Part shown: piece by piece, positions 53,780 to 58,085 of the stretch
Position numbering within the stretch: position 1 is the first letter of the stretch
Layout: each line of letters begins with the position of its first letter
DNA from: Streptomyces olivochromogenes
Lineage (GTDB): Bacteria; Actinomycetota; Actinomycetes; Streptomycetales; Streptomycetaceae
DNA length: 58,085 nt
NCBI RefSeq assembly: GCF_021538895.1
Contig: NZ_JADDRL010000056.1
Coordinates: 1-58,085, forward strand
Direction: 5' to 3'
Notes under the pieces: generated by a model
What the model saw: the letters and a program-made list of their open reading frames with translations, nothing else
Database searches by the model: none
Told to the model about the DNA's origin: nothing
Made by a program: the position numbers and the translations under genes

Positions 53780-53800
53780 ATGTTCCTCCGCTTGGCGTAG
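53780..53800 (+). CDS. Candidate six-codon leader ORF upstream of the MFS gene
   Basis: ATG at 53780 encodes M-F-L-R-L-A then TAG. A possible -10 (TAACTT, 53767-53772) ends 7 bases before the ATG, so the transcript could start at or near the ATG and be leaderless. It is 98 bp upstream of the MFS start. No -35 is seen and a six-codon ORF can arise by chance, so confidence is low. Confidence 0.25.
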   Translation: MFLRLA

Positions 53801-53898
53801 AGCGCACCGAGCGCCCGCAGACGACCGTGGTTGTGAACGGCGTACCGCGTGGCGCGCTCAGGTGTCCCCTCTCCGCCTTTCTCCGAGGAACTTCGCGC

Positions 53899-55137
53899 AT
53901 GTCCGCGCCCACTTCACCCTGTCCTCAGTCCACCGCGCGGCGCCCGTCGTACGCCGCCGTCCTGCGCGTCCCGCAGGCGCGCCGCACCTTCGTCGCCGTC
54001 CTGGTCGCCCGGCTGTCGTACGGCACGGTCGCGCTGTCCGTGCTGCTGTCGGTGACCCGGGCGACCGGCTCGTACGCCGTCTCCGGCGCCGTGATGGCCG
54101 TCTTCGGCGCCTCGGCGGTCTCCCTGCTGCCCGCGCGGGCGGCCCTGGTCGACCGCCACGGCCCGCGCCGCGCCCTGCTGCCCATGGCGGTGCTGCACAG
54201 CCTCCTGCTCTGCGCCCTGGCGGCCCTGACCGTGCGGCCCGGCGCGTCCCCGGCGTCGCTCGCCCTGGTCGCGGGCCTCGCGGGTGCCTGCGCGCCCCCG
54301 CTCGGCCCCACCATGCGCACGGTGTGGTCCGAACTCCTCGACGACCGGCGCCTGTTGCAGCGCGCCTACAGCCTGGACGGCGTGGCCGAGGAACTGCTGT
54401 TCGTCTCCGGACCGGCCCTGGTCGGCGTCCTGCTGCGCTTCACGGCACCGGCCGCCGGTCTGCTGCTGAGCGCGGCGCTCATGGTGACGGGGACCTGCGC
54501 GTTCGTGACGTCACCGGTGGTGGGCGGCCGGGGGCGGCAGAAGGCCGCCGGTCCCCGGCGCCGGTCCCGCGGCTTCCCGGCCGGCCTGCGCGGACCGGTC
54601 GTCGCGGCGGCGGGCCTGGGCCTCGCCCTGAGCGGTGTCGAGCTGCTGGTGATGGCCTTCGCGGGGCAGCGGTCGCACGACGACGCCGTGGTCCCGTGGA
54701 TCCTGGGCGCCCTGTCGGCGGGCAGCGCCGTGGGCGGTCTGCTGAACGGGGCCGTGAACTGGCGCAGGTCGGCCGGTGCCCGCCTGCCGTGGCTCACGGC
54801 CGGGCTGGGCGTGGCCCTGGCCCTGGCGGGTCTCGCGCCCGGTCCCTGGACGCTCGCCGCGGCCATGGCCTGCGCCGGGGTCTTCGTCGCCCCGACCCTG
54901 ACGACCGCTTACCTCCTCGCCGAGGAGACGGCCGACGAGGGTGCCCGCACGAGGGCGGGGGCCTGGGTGAACGCGGCGGTGAACGCGGGGACCTCGGCCG
55001 GGTCGGTGGCGGCCGGGACGCTGATCGGCCGGCTGCCGCTGTGGGGGTGCTTCGCGCTGGCCGGCGCGGTGGCCGCGCTGACGGCGCTGTGCGTCGCCCG
55101 GCCGGGGGCGCTCACGCCGCTGGCGCGCACCCCCTGA
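53899..55137 (+). CDS. MFS transporter
   Basis: 412 residues from the ATG at 53899 (MSAPTSPCPQSTARRPSYAAV); GAGGAA lies 8 bases upstream, and the in-frame extension from 53827 is hydrophilic and not convincing. About ten to twelve hydrophobic spans in two halves joined by a basic loop (RGRQKAAGPRRRSRG). An MFS-like loop is ALVDRHGPRRALL between spans 2 and 3. Probably an exporter; the substrate is unknown. It converges with the MarR gene. Confidence 0.88.
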   Translation: MSAPTSPCPQSTARRPSYAAVLRVPQARRTFVAVLVARLSYGTVALSVLLSVTRATGSYAVSGAVMAVFGASAVSLLPARAALVDRHGPRRALLPMAVLHSLLLCALAALTVRPGASPASLALVAGLAGACAPPLGPTMRTVWSELLDDRRLLQRAYSLDGVAEELLFVSGPALVGVLLRFTAPAAGLLLSAALMVTGTCAFVTSPVVGGRGRQKAAGPRRRSRGFPAGLRGPVVAAAGLGLALSGVELLVMAFAGQRSHDDAVVPWILGALSAGSAVGGLLNGAVNWRRSAGARLPWLTAGLGVALALAGLAPGPWTLAAAMACAGVFVAPTLTTAYLLAEETADEGARTRAGAWVNAAVNAGTSAGSVAAGTLIGRLPLWGCFALAGAVAALTALCVARPGALTPLARTP

Positions 55138-55186
55138 CTCCGGTGCGGGGCGCCGAACCGCAGGCAGGACCTGACCTTCCCGCCTG

Positions 55187-55214
55187 CCGCTCGGCGCGTG
55201 CCGCTCGGCGCGTG
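55187..55214. repeat. 2 x 14-bp perfect tandem repeat
   Basis: CCGCTCGGCGCGTG occurs at 55187-55200 and 55201-55214, in the gap between the convergent MFS and MarR genes. It is flanked by CCTGACCT (55170-55177) and AGGTCAGG (55218-55225), which can pair into an extended hairpin that may act as a bidirectional terminator. Confidence 0.8.
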
Positions 55215-55220
55215 CCGAGG

Positions 55221-55697
55221 TCAGGGGCGCCCCCGCTGCCCCCTCAGGTGCTCCGCGATCGGCTTCAGGGCCTTGTCCAGCTCCCCCAGCGCCTCCGGCG
55301 ACAGCAGGTCGATGAAGTGCCTGCGCACGGACGACACATGGTGCGGCGCGACCTTCTGCATCGTCTCCATGCCATGGTCCGTGAGCACCGCGTACAGTCC
55401 GCGACGGTCGGACTCACAGTTCTCGCGTCGCACCAGGTTCGCGTTCTCCATGCGCGTGATCTGGTGCGAGAGGCGGCTCTTGGACTGGAGAGTGGCGGAC
55501 GCGAGGTCGCTCATCCGCATGCGTACGTCCTCGGACTCGGACAGGTTCACGAGGATCTCGTAGTCGTTCATAGTCAGGCCGAACGGCTGCAGGTCCTTTT
55601 CGAGCTGGTACGTCAACAGCCTGTTGACCTCCAGGTGGGTGCGCCAGGCGCACTGCTCCGCATCGGTCAGCCAGCGCGTGGCCGTCTCGGTCTCCAT
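55221..55697 (-). CDS. absC: MarR-family regulator, AbsC-like
   Basis: 158 residues. Winged helix: LTMNDYEILVNLSESEDVRMRMSDLAS, recognition helix TLQSKSRLSHQITRMENANLVRREN, wing CESDRRGLYAVLTDHG. Length, surrounding genes and position relative to scy and meaB match S. coelicolor AbsC (SCO5405), a zinc-responsive repressor of coelibactin genes that affects antibiotic production; the symbol is by context and recall. Upstream, AGTT-N8-AACT (55717-55732) is a possible auto-operator. Confidence 0.8.
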   Translation of the reverse strand: METETATRWLTDAEQCAWRTHLEVNRLLTYQLEKDLQPFGLTMNDYEILVNLSESEDVRMRMSDLASATLQSKSRLSHQITRMENANLVRRENCESDRRGLYAVLTDHGMETMQKVAPHHVSSVRRHFIDLLSPEALGELDKALKPIAEHLRGQRGRP

Positions 55698-55716
55698 GAA
55701 TGAAGTCTACCTAAGA

Positions 55717-55732
55717 AGTTGAAAGGCGAACT
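55717..55732. promoter_or_regulatory. Possible MarR auto-operator
   Basis: AGTT-GAAAGGCG-AACT, an inverted repeat 20 bp upstream of the MarR start in an AT-richer stretch, a typical place for autoregulation by this family. Short arms, so tentative. Confidence 0.35.
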
Positions 55733-55789
55733 AGTGAGGGTGGTGTGACTGTGCGCACGCGTTCGATGTCACACTCCGCAGACTACCGC

Positions 55790-56599
55790 TCACAGCCCGA
55801 AGCGACGCTGGAGGTCTCCCAGCTGTCCGGGAAGGCGCGGTGTGCCCGGAGGCTGTCCGTGACCTCCTGGTACACCCGGCACGCCGCCCCCGCCGGGCAC
55901 CCCCGGCTCATGCGGAACCGCTCCCGTGGCCTGCTCGGCCATGAGGGTCTCGGTCGACTGGAGCAGGACCGTTCCCGCTCCCACGAACTCGAACTGGTGC
56001 TCCTCTCCGGAGGCCCCTCCGAGGCCTGTCATCGCACGTAGACCGCCCATTACGCCGGTCAGGTAACCGTGGTCGTAGTGATGGCACGGCGAGGGGCAGT
56101 CGGCCCATCCGACCAGTGCCTGAGGGTCCACCCGGATCGGGGGTTCCATGAACACCACCGGACCGTTAGATGCGGCCACGAACTTTCCGGTTCCGATAAG
56201 GGTCAGAAAACCCGGCACGATCGACTGCTTGAGGGCAAGACTTGGCTGAAAAGCGAGCAGGTTGCCCGAGCGAATGGTCAGGTTGCCGTCGTCCAAGTCA
56301 TACGAATTGACGTCGAAGGCCCGGTCGGCGAGCAGCATCTTGCCCGAGCCCTCCGCCACCACCCAGTCGCTCGCGTGCAGAGGCGAATGGAAAGAGGTTC
56401 GGACAAGTCGGTCGAGTCGACCGTGCCCGACGCCGTTGAACTCGATCGCCCCGTAGTAGGCGATCATCTTTCCCTTCTGCAGGAACCACTGCCCGCTCTT
56501 GAGCTCCACGCAGAACGTGTACTTGTTGACGTTGTCGTCCACGGGCAGGGTCATCGGGTCGTGGACGGTGGGGCCGCCGGGGACTCCGTACGTGCTCAC
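55790..56599 (-). CDS. AIM24-family protein, third gene of the trio
   Basis: 269 residues. The AIM24 (DUF124) beta-rich domain contains VELKSGQWFLQKGKMIAYYGAIEF, VVAEGSGKMLLADRAFDV and GNLLAFQPSL. It has a distinctive Cys/His stretch ADCPSPCHHYDHGYLTGVMGG (residues about 170-190) and a Gly/Pro tail PGVPGGGGVPGVPGG not seen in the other two. It overlaps the preceding gene by 4 bp. AIM24 in yeast affects mitochondrial membrane organisation; the bacterial role is unknown. Confidence 0.85.
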   Translation of the reverse strand: MSTYGVPGGPTVHDPMTLPVDDNVNKYTFCVELKSGQWFLQKGKMIAYYGAIEFNGVGHGRLDRLVRTSFHSPLHASDWVVAEGSGKMLLADRAFDVNSYDLDDGNLTIRSGNLLAFQPSLALKQSIVPGFLTLIGTGKFVAASNGPVVFMEPPIRVDPQALVGWADCPSPCHHYDHGYLTGVMGGLRAMTGLGGASGEEHQFEFVGAGTVLLQSTETLMAEQATGAVPHEPGVPGGGGVPGVPGGHGQPPGTPRLPGQLGDLQRRFGL

Positions 56600-57246
56600 A
56601 GCTTTTCCTCCGAGGCCTGGACGAACACCGTGCCGCTGCCGCTGAGCTCCAGCTGGAACGCCTCGCCGGAGCCGCGTCCCACCATGTCGCGCCAGCCGAG
56701 CGCGGTCGACAGCTTGTTGCGCACGTCGCCGTGGTGGGCGACGTAGGCCTGCGGGTCCACGTGGACCGGGCGCTGCGGGGTGATGGGGACCTCGAACACG
56801 CCCCCGTGCGCCATGACGGCGACGGCGCCCTGCCCCGCGAGGGTGGTCGTGAACAGCCCCTGTCCCGTCACCTGGCCCCGGACCATGCCCATGACCCCGC
56901 CCTGCGAGCCCATGAACATCGTCCCCTGGCGCAGGGTGCCCTCGAAGGCCAGCAGCCGGTCGGCCTCGACGTACAGCGTGTCGCCGGTGAGGTTGATGAC
57001 GTGGACGTGGTGGCCGCCGTGCCCGAAGAACACGGTCCCGCTGCCCTCGACCGTCATCAGCGGCGTCGCCTCGCCGGCCACCCGGCGGCCGAGCATCGAC
57101 ATGATCCCGCCCTGGCCGCCCTGGATGTTGGGCGTGAAGGAGACGTCGCCCTTGTAGGCGAGCATGGCGCCGCGCTGGCTGAAGAGCCGCTGGCCGGGGA
57201 GGACAGTGGCCTCCACCATTTTGGAGTTGATCTCCCTGAGCGCCAT
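56596..57246 (-). CDS. AIM24-family protein, second gene of the trio
   Basis: 216 residues starting MALREINSKMVEATVLPGQR. The AIM24 fold is seen in RLFSQRGAMLAYKGDVSF, VEGSGTVFFGHGGHHVHVINL, DRLLAFEGTLRQGTMF and GQGLFTTTLAGQGAVAV. It ends with a LSGSGTVFVQASEEKL strand shared with the first gene. It overlaps the third gene by 4 bp and starts one base from the end of the first, so the three are a single translation-coupled unit. Confidence 0.9.
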   Translation of the reverse strand: MALREINSKMVEATVLPGQRLFSQRGAMLAYKGDVSFTPNIQGGQGGIMSMLGRRVAGEATPLMTVEGSGTVFFGHGGHHVHVINLTGDTLYVEADRLLAFEGTLRQGTMFMGSQGGVMGMVRGQVTGQGLFTTTLAGQGAVAVMAHGGVFEVPITPQRPVHVDPQAYVAHHGDVRNKLSTALGWRDMVGRGSGEAFQLELSGSGTVFVQASEEKL

Positions 57247-57247
57247 G

Positions 57248-57880
57248 TCACACGTCCCCCGCGATCGTGTTCCGCTCGCTCGGCTGCACGTACACCAGGC
57301 CGTCCCCCTCGAAGCGGATCTGGAAGGCCTCGCCGCCGCCCTCCCCGAGCAATGTGCGGAACGTCACACCGGACTGGAAGGACTGCCGCACATTGCCCTG
57401 GTGGGCGATGTAGGCGCCGGGGTCGACGATCAGCGGGTACTGCGGGCTGACCCGCAGCACCACGGCGGGGCCGTCGGAGGTGATGGCCGCCTGCCCGTGT
57501 CCCTCGACCGTGGTGGTGAACAACCCGTTGCCCTGCGAGGCGCCGCGCAGCCCGGTGAACGTCGTCCCGGTGCGCAGCCCGGTGTCGGTCGCGAGCAGGT
57601 TGCTCGACTCCACGTACAGCTTGTCCCCCTGGAGTTGCACGAGGTTGATCTCCGAGGCCCGGTCGGCGAACCAGCAGGTCCCCTGGCCTCTCACCTCCAT
57701 CACCGTCATCTGCTCACCGGTGAGGCGCCGGGTCACCATGCCCCGCAGTCCCTCACCGCCGCCGCTCAGTTTCTTGAAGGCCATCTGCCCGTCGTACGCG
57801 ACCATCGAGCCGTTCTTCGCCTTCACGGCATCCCCGGTCATGTCGACGGCGAGCACCTTGCTTCCTTGAAGTCGGAACAT
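57248..57880 (-). CDS. AIM24-family protein, first gene of the trio
   Basis: 210 residues from the ATG at 57880 (MFRLQGSKVLAVDMTGDAVK); a GTG at 57886 is an alternative. No Shine-Dalgarno is visible before either. AIM24 features: NGSMVAYDGQMAFKK, GQGTCWFADRASEINLVQL, SNLLATDTGLRTGTTF, GLFTTTVEGHGQAAI. A single Cys lies in the first conserved block. It begins the trio; two repeat elements lie upstream. Confidence 0.9.
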   Translation of the reverse strand: MFRLQGSKVLAVDMTGDAVKAKNGSMVAYDGQMAFKKLSGGGEGLRGMVTRRLTGEQMTVMEVRGQGTCWFADRASEINLVQLQGDKLYVESSNLLATDTGLRTGTTFTGLRGASQGNGLFTTTVEGHGQAAITSDGPAVVLRVSPQYPLIVDPGAYIAHQGNVRQSFQSGVTFRTLLGEGGGEAFQIRFEGDGLVYVQPSERNTIAGDV

Positions 57881-57995
57881 CGCCACGCTGCGAAGGTAGC
57901 GGGAGGGCAGGGGGCTGGACAGAGGGGATGGGTAGGGGGGTCCCTTAGGGGGTGTCGTTTGGATCATCCCGGCGTCGCGGGCCCTGGCACGCACT

Positions 57996-58026
57996 CCCCC
58001 AAGCTCTTCGAGCAGGGGGGACCCCC
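57996..58026. repeat. Dispersed palindromic element, copy C
   Basis: CCCCCAAGCTC, TTCG, GAGCAGGGGGGACCCCC: a shortened form of the element at 14462 with a nearly perfect hairpin (CCCCC-AAGCTC / GAGC-A-GGGGG). It lies upstream of the AIM24 trio. Confidence 0.85.
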
Positions 58027-58052
58027 AGCCGCGTTGTCGTCACTCGCCGACT

Positions 58053-58085
58053 CCCCCAAGTTCTCGACTTCGCTCGAACAGGGGG
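58053..58085. repeat. Dispersed palindromic element, copy D (may continue past the window)
   Basis: CCCCCAAGTTCTCGA, CTTCG, CTCGAACAGGGGG, ending at the window edge. It is 26 bp from copy C in the same orientation, so the two form a tandem pair. Confidence 0.85.

Overview
The window is a high-GC actinobacterial chromosome segment, almost certainly Streptomyces. The basis is strong third-position GC with long antisense open frames over most genes, a Rho factor with a large Arg/Gly/Gln-rich insertion, the cytoskeletal coiled-coil pair Scy and FilP, a NucS mismatch endonuclease, a DasR-type operator in front of a chitinase, and a gene order that, from memory, follows the S. coelicolor core around SCO5352-SCO5408. 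There is no sign of a phage, integrated plasmid, IS element, CRISPR array, rRNA or tRNA gene. No species call is made.

Layout. 1-5477: end of an ArgS-related protein (nrtL), then lysA, hom, thrC and thrB (lysine and threonine synthesis from aspartate). 5478-7993: long leader, rho and a strong terminator. 8058-16566: secreted trypsin-FG-GAP protease, LCP protein, rpmE, prfA, prmC, a Sua5-type tRNA modification enzyme, a phosphatase-like protein lacking the catalytic Cys, and a glyA paralogue. 16706-26187: a MraY/WecA-type glycosyltransferase and the complete F-ATPase operon atpIBEFHAGDC. 26350-31941: DUF2550 membrane protein, a three-domain secreted chitinase, a NarL-type two-component pair, a membrane protein and a PduO-type cobalamin adenosyltransferase. 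31955-34227: DrrAB-like ABC exporter divergent from a TetR regulator. 34352-41650: 3-hydroxybutyryl-CoA dehydrogenase, a STAS protein, a large single-span P-loop protein with a Thr/Pro extracytoplasmic tail, NucS, an SCO5389-like protein, an LLM flavin enzyme and a small zinc-ribbon protein. 41659-45652: two tandem paralogous ABC ATPase/permease pairs. 45738-50706: filP and scy, polar-growth cytoskeleton genes. 50917-53739: methylmalonyl-CoA epimerase, thiolase and MeaB GTPase. 53899-55697: MFS transporter convergent with a MarR regulator resembling AbsC. 55790-57880: three tandem AIM24-family genes.

How it works together. Most of the window is housekeeping: amino acid synthesis, translation and transcription termination, energy conversion, and C3/C4 acyl-CoA metabolism (adenosyltransferase, epimerase, MeaB, thiolase and hydroxybutyryl-CoA dehydrogenase serve the ethylmalonyl/methylmalonyl-CoA and polyketide-precursor routes). 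Cell-envelope and polar-growth functions (LCP, WecA-like enzyme, Scy, FilP) are interspersed.

The least explained parts are the P-loop/STAS pair (35391-38480), the AIM24 trio, the Cys-to-Ser phosphatase homologue, a dispersed palindromic repeat (one copy translated inside a histidine kinase, another supplying the translation start region of the phosphatase-like gene), and several strong hairpins at operon junctions (upstream of hom, between atpD and atpC, after atpC, at the DUF2550 stop, between thiolase and meaB).
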